Origin: Planctomycetota bacterium
GTDB lineage: Bacteria > Planctomycetota > UBA8742 > UBA2392
Reading direction: 5' to 3'
DNA length: 41,200 bases
Assembly (NCBI GenBank): GCA_020847415.1
Contig: JADLBZ010000265.1
Coordinates: 1 to 41,200, forward strand
Position numbers and translations under genes: made by a program. Under the pieces are notes generated by a model. That model worked only from the letters and a program-made list of their open reading frames with translations, was not told the origin of the DNA and searched no databases. This document shows, one piece after another, positions 8,337 to 15,670 of the stretch. How positions within the stretch are numbered: position 1 is the stretch's first letter; each line of letters starts with the position of its first letter.

Positions 8337-9545
8337 ATGAAGCGTCTTGCGAGTGCATTCCCAGCCGTACTGTTCCTCTTTGCCGGTGCCACGGGCTTGT
8401 TTGCACAAAGCTCCGGCCCGACGCAGCCGACCAGCTCCGAGCAACTGGCGATTTACGAAATCAACCGCGCCCGCGCCAACCCGCAGAAGTACGACACCGA
8501 AAAGGGCCTGGGCGGCGCGCTGGCCGGCGTGGCGGCACAACAGCCGTTGGCGGTAAACCTGAATCTGACCAACTCGTCGCGCTTTCACTCGACCGAGTTT
8601 GGCACTTACGGCTACTTTGACCACCAGAGCGCCATCACAGGCACCTGGCCCAATAAGATGGCGCGCAACGCGGGCTACTCGCTGCCAAACCCGCCCTATG
8701 TGGACAACGACAACTTCATCGAGTCGATTGCGGCCGTGGGCTCCAGTGGTGGTGGAGCCAGCTACGCCCCTGCCGATGCAATTCGCGCGCTGATTCTGGA
8801 TGCGGGCGTGTCGACCTTGGGCCACCGCATTCACCTGCTGGCCATGAATAGCAGCAGCCAGGCCTTCCGCGAGGTGGGCACCGGCTACGCCACCGGCAAG
8901 CGTTGGGATTTGGCGGCGGCCTACCCCAGCCCGGCACCCAACCCGCCGGCCGGCAGCGGAGCGTACTGGACCATCCACACCGGCGTGCGGGCTGCCAGCA
9001 AGCCGTTCTTGACCGGCATCGTCTACAACGACGCCAACAGCAACGGCCGCTTTGACCTGAACGAGGGCGTCTCGGGCGTCACGGTCTATGCCTGGCAGGG
9101 CTCAGGCGTGCCCCTCGCCACAACCACAAACAGCGGCGGCGGCTGGGCCATTGAGGTGCTGGCCGGTACGTGGGGCGTGACAGCCTATGGCGGCAGTTTC
9201 GGCGGGCCGAAGTACGCACAGGTCACGGTCAGCGCAAGCAACATTGCCGTGGACTTCCGCAGCAACAGCGACACGGTGGATGTCAACTTCGGCGGGCCCA
9301 GCGGCGGCACCGGCACCTGGGGTATCCTGCCCGGCAGCGCCACGCAGGACGGCAGCAGCAAGCCGGCTACGGCCTATGATCCGACCGGCAGCGGGGGCGG
9401 CGGCGGTGGTTCCGGCAGTACGGGTACCGGAGGCGGCGGCGGTGGCGGTTGCGCCTCAGGCGATGCGCCTTCGTGGGCGCTGCTGGCCCTGGCTGCCCTG
9501 GCGTTGCTGGTGATGTGGCGCCGCTCAGCGGCCCAGCGCTCGTAG
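8337..9545 (+). CDS. Secreted CAP-domain protein with SdrD_B-like module and MYXO-CTERM-like sorting tail
   Basis: A 402-residue exported protein. It has a signal peptide (about 1-24), a CAP/SCP domain at about 33-200 (RFHSTEF, FDHQS, and the conserved LGHRIHLL at 161-168), and an SdrD_B/Cna-B-like beta module at about 225-310 (GIVYNDANSNGRFDLNEG). A Gly/Ser/Thr linker follows at 350-371. The C-terminus is Cys372, a hydrophobic helix (about 379-394) and RR, the layout of MYXO-CTERM-type sorting signals, in which the protein is processed and anchored at the cell surface. The ATG at 8337 is preceded by AGGG; a GTG two codons upstream is possible. The last 21 nt overlap the 3' end of the sixA-like gene on the other strand. 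Catalytic function of the CAP domain is unknown. Confidence 0.85.
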   Translation: MKRLASAFPAVLFLFAGATGLFAQSSGPTQPTSSEQLAIYEINRARANPQKYDTEKGLGGALAGVAAQQPLAVNLNLTNSSRFHSTEFGTYGYFDHQSAITGTWPNKMARNAGYSLPNPPYVDNDNFIESIAAVGSSGGGASYAPADAIRALILDAGVSTLGHRIHLLAMNSSSQAFREVGTGYATGKRWDLAAAYPSPAPNPPAGSGAYWTIHTGVRAASKPFLTGIVYNDANSNGRFDLNEGVSGVTVYAWQGSGVPLATTTNSGGGWAIEVLAGTWGVTAYGGSFGGPKYAQVTVSASNIAVDFRSNSDTVDVNFGGPSGGTGTWGILPGSATQDGSSKPATAYDPTGSGGGGGGSGSTGTGGGGGGGCASGDAPSWALLALAALALLVMWRRSAAQRS

Positions 9546-10031
9546 CACGGCCGGTCGCAGCAGGGCCAGCAGGGTAGCCTGCGGCTGGGGCTGCCATTGC
9601 ACGTCCAGCACGCACAGGCCGGCCTTCTTGAGTTCCAGGGCGACCCCGCCCGGTTGCCCGCATGCCAGGTGGGCCACGAGCCGCGACAAGTCCGGCTCGT
9701 GGCCCACGATCATGACCGGCTGTTCGCCGTGCTCGGCAAGCGCATCCAGCAGCGCCTGCACCGGTCTGCCCGGCTGCAGGGCCTCGCAGTTCTTCAGCGC
9801 ACGCGGGGGCAGTCTAAGGCCGCTTTGTGCCAGCAGGGCGGTCTGGTGTGCCCGAAGCAGCGGGCTGGTCAAAATGACGGCGGGCAGCGGCTTGCAGGCG
9901 GCGCGAATGCCGCGCACGGCTGCGGCTGCGCGGCTGCGGCCGGCCCTGGAAAGCGGGCGCAAGGAGTCGTCCGGCCAGCGCTTGGCGTCGCGCTCGCCCG
10001 CGGGCCCGTGGCGAAAGACATAGAGCCGCAT
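9525..10031 (-). CDS. SixA-type phosphohistidine phosphatase (histidine phosphatase superfamily)
   Basis: A 168-residue protein of the phosphoglycerate-mutase-like histidine phosphatase superfamily. The N-terminal RHG motif (MRLYVFRHGPA, His8 the expected phospho-acceptor), the SPLLRAHQTA segment and the second histidine in VGHEPDLSRL are all present. Length and motifs fit SixA, which removes phosphate from HPt or phosphocarrier histidines, though small phosphatases of this kind vary in substrate. The start at 10031 fits the family exactly. It lies 13 nt after ppx/gppA on the same strand, so the two are probably co-transcribed, a pairing seen in other genomes. The 3' end overlaps the CAP gene tail-to-tail by 21 nt. 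Confidence 0.85.
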   Translation of the reverse strand: MRLYVFRHGPAGERDAKRWPDDSLRPLSRAGRSRAAAAVRGIRAACKPLPAVILTSPLLRAHQTALLAQSGLRLPPRALKNCEALQPGRPVQALLDALAEHGEQPVMIVGHEPDLSRLVAHLACGQPGGVALELKKAGLCVLDVQWQPQPQATLLALLRPAVLRALGR

Positions 10032-10044
10032 GAGTGACGGCCTT

Positions 10045-11565
10045 TCAAGCCCGTTCAATGGCAATGTCCGTATCCATGGCCTGCTCAAGCAATTGGGTCG
10101 CCCGCCGCGCCGAGAACAGCTCCAGCTCGGCGTTGCCCCGGGTTCCGCATTGCAGCACCAGGGTGCCGCCCCTCCTGCGGCAGCGCACCTCTCGTACAAC
10201 GCTGCCGCGCCCGCGGTCCAGCCCGTCGGCGATGCGCATGATGCCTGCCAGGATCTTCACTACATGGCGGTCGTCGGGCTCAAGCTCGGAATAGTGCCGG
10301 TGGCGGGGCTTGGGGGCGCCTCTGCGGCTGTAGCGGGCGGTGAGGCCGACGATCTCGAGCTCGCGGTCCGAAAACCCGCGCAGGCCGCCGCCGCGGATGA
10401 TCTGGTAGGCCAGATGCTCGCGGTCGTGCAGGTGAATGGCCCGGCCCAGGTCCTCCAGCAGGCCGGCGGCTTCCAGCAACGAACGGTACTCGCGGGCCAG
10501 TCCGTGGGCCTGTCGCGCGCCGTCAAAGATCTGCAGAGCCAGTCCGGCAAGGTGGGCGGCGCGCTTCTCGTCGCCCCCCAGCCGACGCAGCAGGTCCAGC
10601 GCACTGGCACGCCGCACGTCCGGCTCGCCGGCCGCCCCGTTCTTGCGCGACAGGTGCTGCAGCACCATGCCCTCGCGCAGCGAGGCGCCGCAAAGCTGCA
10701 CCTCCTCGGCCTTCAGCATCTCCAGCACGGTCACCAGCACGGCTGCACCCAGGTGCACGGTGTCTGCGCGGCGCTGGTCAATACCCGGCAGGCGCATGCG
10801 GCCTGCGGCGTCGAGGTCCAGCAACTGGGCGCTCAGGTCCTGCAATTCACCGGTGCCGATCAGGTAGCCGTTCAACGAGCCCCAGGGGTCACGCCCGCGC
10901 AGGCGCAGGCAGGCCAGGCCCAGGGTCAGGTGGGTACCCGATGTAAGGACGACGGTGTCAAAGCCCCGCTTGCGCGTGCGCGCGACAACCGAAGCCGCCT
11001 GCTTGCGCACGTGGGCAATCAGCGCCTCGCGAGCCTTGCGCGGCAGCGGGTCCTCGGCGCCAAAGAAGTCGCGCAGGCGCTGCACGCCCAAGGGCAGGCT
11101 TTCTGCCAGCCAGATACGGCGCGAGTCGCCCAGAATGGCCTCCAGGCTGCCGCCACCCAGGTCCAGGATCAGGCCTCGGCGGCCGTTCAGGTGCACCGCG
11201 TGGCGCACGCCTGTGTAGATGAGGCGGGCCTCGTCGTCGCCGCTGATCGTGCGCGCGTCAATGCCGGTCTCGGCCTTCACCGTGGCCAGGAACTGCTTTC
11301 CGTTGGCGGCCTCGCGTACGGCGCTGGTGGCCACGGCCAGTACGCGGTCTACCTGCAGGCGCTGCGCCAGCAGGGCAAAGCGGGAAAGCGCAGAAAGGGC
11401 CGCGTCCATGGTCTCTGGACGCAGGCGCCCGCTGCGAAAGGCGCCGGCACCCAGCTTGACCCGCTCGCGCTCGCGATCAATGACTCGGAACGAGTGAGGG
11501 CCGGTCGTCTCCGCGACGATCATGTGCACCGAATTGGAGCCGATATCTATGGCTGCCAGCCGCAC
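10045..11565 (-). CDS. ppx: Exopolyphosphatase / guanosine pentaphosphatase (Ppx/GppA family)
   Basis: A 506-residue enzyme, close to the length of E. coli Ppx. The N-terminal ASKHA-fold phosphatase has IDIGSNSVHMIV (6-17), VATSAVREA (78-86), the acidic segment SGDDEARLIYTG with Glu112 as probable catalytic base, and DLGGGSLEA (135-143). The C-terminal half is HD-like, with HDREHLAYQIIR and RYSRRG. It hydrolyses polyphosphate or pppGpp; which of the two cannot be told from sequence. The best start is GTG at 11565, because the family begins at (M)RLAAIDIGSN. A run of nine G, read on the coding strand, lies just before this codon and merges with the GAGG ribosome binding site. The frame stays open up to 11742 but without likeness. 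The sixA-like gene follows. Confidence 0.9.
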   Translation of the reverse strand: MRLAAIDIGSNSVHMIVAETTGPHSFRVIDRERERVKLGAGAFRSGRLRPETMDAALSALSRFALLAQRLQVDRVLAVATSAVREAANGKQFLATVKAETGIDARTISGDDEARLIYTGVRHAVHLNGRRGLILDLGGGSLEAILGDSRRIWLAESLPLGVQRLRDFFGAEDPLPRKAREALIAHVRKQAASVVARTRKRGFDTVVLTSGTHLTLGLACLRLRGRDPWGSLNGYLIGTGELQDLSAQLLDLDAAGRMRLPGIDQRRADTVHLGAAVLVTVLEMLKAEEVQLCGASLREGMVLQHLSRKNGAAGEPDVRRASALDLLRRLGGDEKRAAHLAGLALQIFDGARQAHGLAREYRSLLEAAGLLEDLGRAIHLHDREHLAYQIIRGGGLRGFSDRELEIVGLTARYSRRGAPKPRHRHYSELEPDDRHVVKILAGIMRIADGLDRGRGSVVREVRCRRRGGTLVLQCGTRGNAELELFSARRATQLLEQAMDTDIAIERA

Positions 11566-11571
11566 ACTGCG

Positions 11572-11580
11572 CCCCCCCCC
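11572..11580. repeat. Nine-base C/G homopolymer at the ppx translation start
   Basis: Nine C on the plus strand, read as G9 on the ppx strand, between GAG and the GTG start codon 6 nt downstream. Homopolymers of this length are prone to slippage. Here a length change would alter the ribosome-binding-site-to-start spacing, or the frame if an upstream start is used. Confidence 0.6.
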
Positions 11581-11896
11581 TCTGCCTGGGCTGACTGTAC
11601 TAGTGCTGCGTTCGTATTGAAATTGGGGCGTCCGTTTTGCTTCGGAGTCGCGACGGGCGCACGCGACACGTGCCCTTCGGGCTTCTGTCGCGCGCTGTGA
11701 ATGAGACAAGCTACCAGCCGCAGGTGAAGAATGTCTCAACACGCTCTTCTGCTAAAGGCAGCTCGCCTTGCCGGATCGGGGCAGCATGCGCGAACCACGG
11801 CCCGACGGCTCGCCGAGCGCCCAGCCCGCCAAACACCAGCGCAGCCGTTTTCACGACAAGCAGCGAGGTGCCGGAAAAGAAATCTGAAGATTCCGC

Positions 11897-11924
11897 GCAA
11901 CCGGTTTACCGCGCCGGGGTGTCC
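11897..11924 (+). promoter_or_regulatory. Candidate ECF-sigma-type promoter of the small secreted protein
   Basis: GCAACC (11897-11902) and GTCC (11921-11924), separated by 18 nt, recall the AAC ... GTC pattern of many ECF-sigma promoters. A start near 11930 would leave a leader of about 45 nt before the ATG at 11974, with AGGAG at 11963-11967. Weak evidence on its own. Confidence 0.28.
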
Positions 11925-11973
11925 TTAGGCGTACCCCACAGCGGGGCAAACCCAGACAACACAGGAGAACGAC

Positions 11974-12372
11974 ATGCGCTACATTCTTTCCACCATCCTC
12001 GTTGCAGTGCTCTCCGCCGGTGCTCTCTCTGCGCAGAGCGCCGGCGATGGGCAGGGCATCACGGGTGGCCAGGGCGGGCAGGCCGGCCAAGGCCAGTGCC
12101 ACAAGCGCCATCACTTCATCATGCAGCACCTGAAGTTCCTCGAGCACCTGCTGGCCACCATCAAGAAGCGCATTGCCTCGGGCGAGTGCCAGGACCCGCA
12201 GAAGGCCGCTGAGGCGGTTGCCAAGCTGGAGCAGCGCATTGCCAACATCAAGGCCAAGATCGCCGAGCACAAAGACAAGCACCACGAGGGACGCGGCGAG
12301 CGCCCCGAGCGCAAGGAACGCCCGCAGCGCCCGGAAGGTCGCGGCGAGGGCCGGCGCGGCAAGGGCCAGTAG
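11974..12372 (+). CDS. Small secreted, highly charged helical protein of unknown function
   Basis: A 132-residue protein that I cannot assign. A clear signal peptide (about 1-21, ending LSAQS) is followed by a Gly/Gln-rich linker, then an amphipathic helical core (about 42-100) starting with a His-rich patch, CHKRHHFIMQH. The core contains two cysteines (Cys42 and one in the GECQDPQ turn at about 73). The last third is an extremely charged tail of Arg, Glu, Lys and Gly repeats. The two-helix core with a charged tail recalls small periplasmic stress proteins of the Spy/CpxP kind, but no LTxxQ motif is present, so this is analogy only. AGGAG lies 6 nt before the ATG. It stands alone, with an ECF-like promoter candidate upstream and a strong hairpin downstream. 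Confidence 0.7.
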   Translation: MRYILSTILVAVLSAGALSAQSAGDGQGITGGQGGQAGQGQCHKRHHFIMQHLKFLEHLLATIKKRIASGECQDPQKAAEAVAKLEQRIANIKAKIAEHKDKHHEGRGERPERKERPQRPEGRGEGRRGKGQ

Positions 12373-12394
12373 AACAGTCAATCGGTGCGGAGCG

Positions 12395-12426
12395 CAGGGA
12401 AGACCTACCCCTTATGGTCTTCCCTG
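12395..12426. terminator. Bidirectional terminator between the small secreted gene and thrB
   Basis: cagggaagacc (12395-12405) and ggtcttccctg (12416-12426) pair over 11 perfect base pairs with a 10-nt loop. They lie between two convergent genes (stop at 12372 on plus, stop at 12487 on minus). Tails are only mildly T-rich on either side. Confidence 0.65.
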
Positions 12427-12486
12427 TGTGCGTTTCAGAGCCCGGTTGGGAACTCCGGGCGCCGGCGAAACGGCTGCCGAACAGGC

Positions 12487-13479
12487 TCAGGCGCCGGCAA
12501 CCAGCCCGCGCGTGTCCACCTCGGGTGTCAATGCCGCCGCCTGCATGTCGTGCCGCTCGTAGGCGGCGCGCATGGCCTCTGCCACCGCGCTCATGTCGCC
12601 CTTGCCCACGGCAATCATGGAGCCGCCCGCGCCGCTGATGGTCGCGCCGTAAGCACCGGCGTCGCGCGCCGCGTGCACGATGTCCTCAAAGCCCCGGATC
12701 ATTGCCTTGCGGTGCGGCACGTGCAGCCGGTCCTCAAACCCCGCCGCAATCGCCTCGCCGTCGCCGGTCTCCAGGCCGTACAGCAGCGTCAGCAGGGCGC
12801 GCTGGTTGGAAACGGCTTCGGTGCGCTTGAGCGACTCGGGCAGCCAGCGCCGGGTGGCGCCGGTGCTTTCCTTCAGCGCCTCGCGGGGCACGCAGACAGC
12901 CACGCGCAGGCTTTCATGAAAGGGCAGGGGCTTGGCCCGCGTCTCGCGCCCGAACAGCAGCGCCGCCTGCAGGCCGCCGTACACGGCAGCCGCCGCGTTG
13001 TCGCCGTGGCCTTCAATCTCGATGGCGGCCTGGAAGACCTCATCGCGGTCGCAGCGACCCGTGCGCCAGAGCTGTGCTATGGCGGCGCCGGCTGCCACCG
13101 CGGCGGCGCTGCTGCCCAGGCCCTGGCCGATGGGAATGTCCGAGTGCACCACGGCCTCCAGGCGCGCCGGCAGGCGGTAGTCCGGCCCGCCGCGCACCAC
13201 GGCCTTGAAGAACGAAACCGCGAACAGGTTGGGGCGGTCAATCAGTTCGTCGTCAAAGTCCTTCAGGGTGCCCGTATACTGGCGATAGGGCAGCACGCAG
13301 CGCTGCCACCAGGACAGCGGGCTGTCAAAGTCGTGCAGCTTGATGGACTCGGACGACCAGCCCACCTCGGCGGTCAGGCGCAGGCCGACGCCCAGCCCCA
13401 GGCAATCAAATCCCGGCCCCAGGTTTGCGCTCGAGGCTGGCACCGAAATACGCACTTTGTTCGCGGTCAACGATGTCAC
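12487..13479 (-). CDS. thrB: Homoserine kinase
   Basis: A 330-residue GHMP-family kinase that phosphorylates homoserine in threonine synthesis. Visible: N-terminal VRISVPASSANLGPGFD, the ATP-binding PIGQGLGSSAAAVAAGA, EGHGDNAAAA (EGHPDN in most homologues) and the C-terminal SGAGGSMIA loop. The start is a GTG at 13479, chosen for AAGGA at 8 nt. It lies inside the end of hom, giving a 74-nt overlap. A GTG at 13455 or TTG at 13470 would also give a family-like N-terminus but has no ribosome binding site. The overlap implies translational coupling with hom. thrC is not in this window. Confidence 0.94.
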   Translation of the reverse strand: MTSLTANKVRISVPASSANLGPGFDCLGLGVGLRLTAEVGWSSESIKLHDFDSPLSWWQRCVLPYRQYTGTLKDFDDELIDRPNLFAVSFFKAVVRGGPDYRLPARLEAVVHSDIPIGQGLGSSAAAVAAGAAIAQLWRTGRCDRDEVFQAAIEIEGHGDNAAAAVYGGLQAALLFGRETRAKPLPFHESLRVAVCVPREALKESTGATRRWLPESLKRTEAVSNQRALLTLLYGLETGDGEAIAAGFEDRLHVPHRKAMIRGFEDIVHAARDAGAYGATISGAGGSMIAVGKGDMSAVAEAMRAAYERHDMQAAALTPEVDTRGLVAGA

Positions 13480-14782
13480 GGTAGTTGTCCTTATCGAGCC
13501 GGATGAACACCGGACTGCCCTGCACCCCGGGAATGGCGGCAATCTGCGGCAGCAGCGCCAGCAGGCGGGGCTCGTCCACGACGTCCACGATTACGCCCAG
13601 CCAGGTCGTGCCGCCGGTTTCCACTTGCGCGTTGGAAAGCACCCGCAGCCCCAGTTTGCCGATACGCTCGATGGCGCGCCATGCATCAGCCGGTTTCACG
13701 GGCAGGCGCAGGAAGTAGCACAAGCTGACGTTGTCTTTGTCTGCCAGGCGCAACCCGGTTGCCGACTCGCGCGCGAACACCGGCAGCGCCGAGTGTCCGG
13801 GCTCGCGGGCCAGCTTCACCAGGTCGTTCAGCACGGCACTGGCGGTGGGCAGCTGACCGGCGCCCTTGCCCAGGAAAGTGAGTTCCTTGAAGGCCGGGCC
13901 CTCAATGATGATGGCGTTGAACTCGGAGTCCACATCGGCCAGCAGTTCGCCCTTGTGCACCAGCGCCGGGTGCACGCGCAGCGAAAGCCCCTGCTGCGTC
14001 TGCCTGGCAGCGGCAATCAGCTTGATGCGGTGGTCCATGGCCTGGGCCAGCCGCAGGTCCGCCTGTGCAACGCGGGTAATGCCCTCGGTGTGGATGGCCT
14101 CGGGCGGAAAGTAGGCGCCAAAGGCCTTCAGCGCCAGCAGCGAGAGCTTCTCGGCGGCGTCAATGCCGTCCACGTCCAGGCGCGGGTCGGCTTCCGTGAA
14201 GCCCTTGGCGGCTGCATCGGCCAGGGCATCGGCGTACTCGCAGCCGGCGCGCTCCATGAAAGTGAGGATGTAGTTCGTGGTGCCGTTGACCACGCCCTTG
14301 ATGACGCTGATTTCTTCGCAGGCCAGGGAGCGCTCCAGCACCTCCATGATGGGGATGTGCGCAGCCACCGCGGCCTCAAAGGCGACGGCGGCCTTGCCCG
14401 ACCGGGCAGCCTCGAGGTAGCGAGGCAGATGGCGCGCCAGAGCAGCCTTGTTGGCGGTTACAACAGGCACGCCGCGCGCAAGCGCCTGGCAGGCGACTTC
14501 TACGGCCAGGGTGGTGCCGCCCATGAGCTCGACCAGCACGTCCACATCTCGCGCGCCGGCCACCGCAAGGGGGTCGGTTCCGACCCGTATGCCCGCGGGC
14601 AGGCCGGGCCGCGCCTTGGCGGCATCGCGCACAGCCACGTGCGTGAGGCGCAGGTCAAAGCCGTTGCGGACGAAATCGGGCCGGTGCTTGTCCAGCAGCT
14701 TCAGCAGGACCTGGCCCACCACGCCGCAGCCAAGCATGCCGACGCGGATCACGCGCGGGTCAGTTGTGTGCGAGGCAGCCAT
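13406..14782 (-). CDS. hom: Homoserine dehydrogenase
   Basis: A 458-residue enzyme reducing aspartate semialdehyde to homoserine, the branch point to threonine and methionine. The NAD(P)-binding motif GMLGCGVVG is at 15-23, VVTANK at 107-112, GVVNGTTNYIL at 163-173 and the DVDGIDAAEKL catalytic/substrate region at 203-213. Residues about 355-430 look like a C-terminal ACT domain, the usual site of threonine feedback inhibition. The ATG at 14782 has AGGGG close upstream. It lies 7 nt after the sulfur-carrier gene and overlaps thrB, so the three form one transcription unit. It is a stand-alone enzyme, not fused to aspartokinase. Confidence 0.95.
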   Translation of the reverse strand: MAASHTTDPRVIRVGMLGCGVVGQVLLKLLDKHRPDFVRNGFDLRLTHVAVRDAAKARPGLPAGIRVGTDPLAVAGARDVDVLVELMGGTTLAVEVACQALARGVPVVTANKAALARHLPRYLEAARSGKAAVAFEAAVAAHIPIMEVLERSLACEEISVIKGVVNGTTNYILTFMERAGCEYADALADAAAKGFTEADPRLDVDGIDAAEKLSLLALKAFGAYFPPEAIHTEGITRVAQADLRLAQAMDHRIKLIAAARQTQQGLSLRVHPALVHKGELLADVDSEFNAIIIEGPAFKELTFLGKGAGQLPTASAVLNDLVKLAREPGHSALPVFARESATGLRLADKDNVSLCYFLRLPVKPADAWRAIERIGKLGLRVLSNAQVETGGTTWLGVIVDVVDEPRLLALLPQIAAIPGVQGSPVFIRLDKDNYRDIVDREQSAYFGASLERKPGAGI

Positions 14783-14789
14783 GGCGCCC

Positions 14790-15065
14790 CTATCCGCCCG
14801 CGATGGCGGGCACGATGGAAACCTGGTCGCCGTCCTTGAGCGGAGTGGCGAGGTTCTGCAGGAAGCGGATGTCCTCGTCGTTCACGTACACGTTGACGAA
14901 GCGCCGCACGTTGCCCTTCTCGTCGCAGAGGCGGGTCTTGATGCCGTTGAACTGGCCCTCAAGGGCGTCCAAGGCTTCGCCGATGGTGCGCGCGTTGACG
15001 CTGACTTCGGCCTGGTTGCGCGTCAGGTTGCGCAGCGGTGTGGGAATACGAATTAGGTTCGGCAT
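14790..15065 (-). CDS. ThiS/MoaD-family sulfur-carrier protein
   Basis: A 91-residue ubiquitin-fold protein ending in Ala-Gly-Gly, the diglycine tail that is adenylated and thiocarboxylated in sulfur carriers. The middle has the family pattern (RTIGEALDALEGQF, VNVYVNDEDIRFLQ, PLKDGDQVSIVPAIAGG). The start at 15065 has GGAG about 10 nt upstream; the frame to 15185 has no likeness. It sits directly in front of hom and thrB, not with thi or moa genes. That context suggests a CysO- or HcyS-like role (sulfur for cysteine or homocysteine) instead of thiamine or molybdopterin; this is inference. No E1-like or JAMM partner gene is seen in the window. Confidence 0.88.
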   Translation of the reverse strand: MPNLIRIPTPLRNLTRNQAEVSVNARTIGEALDALEGQFNGIKTRLCDEKGNVRRFVNVYVNDEDIRFLQNLATPLKDGDQVSIVPAIAGG

Positions 15066-15180
15066 GTCCGGGGTCTCCAGGCGCGAAATGCGCCCCATGT
15101 TGCGGCCCGTGGGCGCGGGACAATAGCACTTGCGCAAAGCACCGCCAGCAGGCGAGCGCGCTTGGCAGTCAAGTTGAAGG

Positions 15181-15198
15181 ACCACTGCCGGCAGTGGT
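15181..15198. promoter_or_regulatory. Perfect 18-bp palindrome, candidate operator
   Basis: accactgcc followed at once by its reverse complement ggcagtggt. It lies 116 nt upstream of the sulfur-carrier start codon. The gapless dyad suits a dimeric regulator better than a terminator. A related half, ccggcagtggt, recurs near 25852-25862 upstream of the macroglobulin gene. Confidence 0.4.
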
Positions 15199-15450
15199 GC
15201 CGCGCCAGTTCAGCACCTGGAAATGACCGAAACCTTGGGGATTGTGCACGCACCAGCACGCTTGCACACAACGGGCCTGCGGCGACGCATGCTGCCGACA
15301 CAGCGGGACCTAACCAGCCAAGGACTGAGATTCGCAGCACAGGTGGTCTACCCGGCGGACACATTTCACGGAGAGCTACACTACAGCTTGTGGGTGTGTC
15401 CCTAAGTTGAGAAAACTACCTGTTCGCACATGGAACATAAAGGCGATTTC

Positions 15451-15559
15451 TGCGGTTTTTTGCCGACATACCTACATGTTGGGTGTTGGCAATTGCACAG
15501 GGCACATTCCCTTGGATTTGTGCAATTCCCTGAGACAACCATGCCGCGGAAAAACCGCA
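15451..15559. ncRNA. Candidate structured RNA: nested hairpin upstream of thyX
   Basis: Three stems are nested in 109 nt. The outer stem is 10 perfect bp (tgcggttttt 15451-15460 with 15550-15559). The middle stem is 7 bp with one bulge (15475-15481 with 15536-15543). The inner stem is 9 perfect bp (aattgcaca 15491-15499 with 15519-15527), topped by a 4-bp aggg/ccct hairpin. Weaker closing helices outside (tgggtgt 15391-15397 with acaccca 15609-15615) could extend it to about 225 nt. The outline recalls 6S-like or leader RNAs, but I see no family-defining sequence; strand and transcription are unknown. Confidence 0.35.
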
Positions 15560-15670
15560 ACGTGCACAAACGCAAACAGCACCCTGCGTGTCGTCGCGGC
15601 TGTTACCGACACCCATCAACACACTCGGCCTCCTCACATCCACTGCTAGAGTCCGCCCCCCGAGGCCAAG

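Larger units (their letters stand above)
11566..11973. other. Divergent ppx / small-protein intergenic region
   Basis: About 400 nt with no supported gene; the frames present are short and have no family likeness. It holds the poly-C run 11572-11580 (G9 on the ppx strand), a two-part hairpin at 11662-11692 (cgcgaca pairs with tgtcgcg; inner gccc with gggc, separated by a 3x3 internal loop), and an ECF-like promoter candidate near 11897-11924 in front of the small secreted protein. Confidence 0.5.
15066..15670. other. Long divergent non-coding region between the sulfur-carrier gene and thyX
   Basis: About 600 nt, visibly richer in A and T than its neighbours, with no supported gene. It holds a perfect 18-bp palindrome (15181-15198) and a series of nested inverted repeats between 15391 and 15615 that could form one long hairpin. 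Short frames on the plus strand run into the thyX start but have no ribosome binding site and no likeness. Confidence 0.5.

Noticed and set aside
10030-11700. 556-codon open frame on the plus strand opposite ppx
   Set aside because: The minus strand encodes an unmistakable Ppx/GppA with all motifs; the plus frame is a GC-rich shadow without family likeness.
11637-12212. 191-codon plus frame running through the ppx/small-protein gap
   Set aside because: It ends out of frame inside the small secreted gene, which has a signal peptide and AGGAG; the long frame has no likeness.
15451-15559. Identification of the nested hairpin as 6S RNA, tmRNA, SRP RNA or RNase P RNA
   Set aside because: The elongated shape alone is not enough; no conserved sequence of these RNAs was found.
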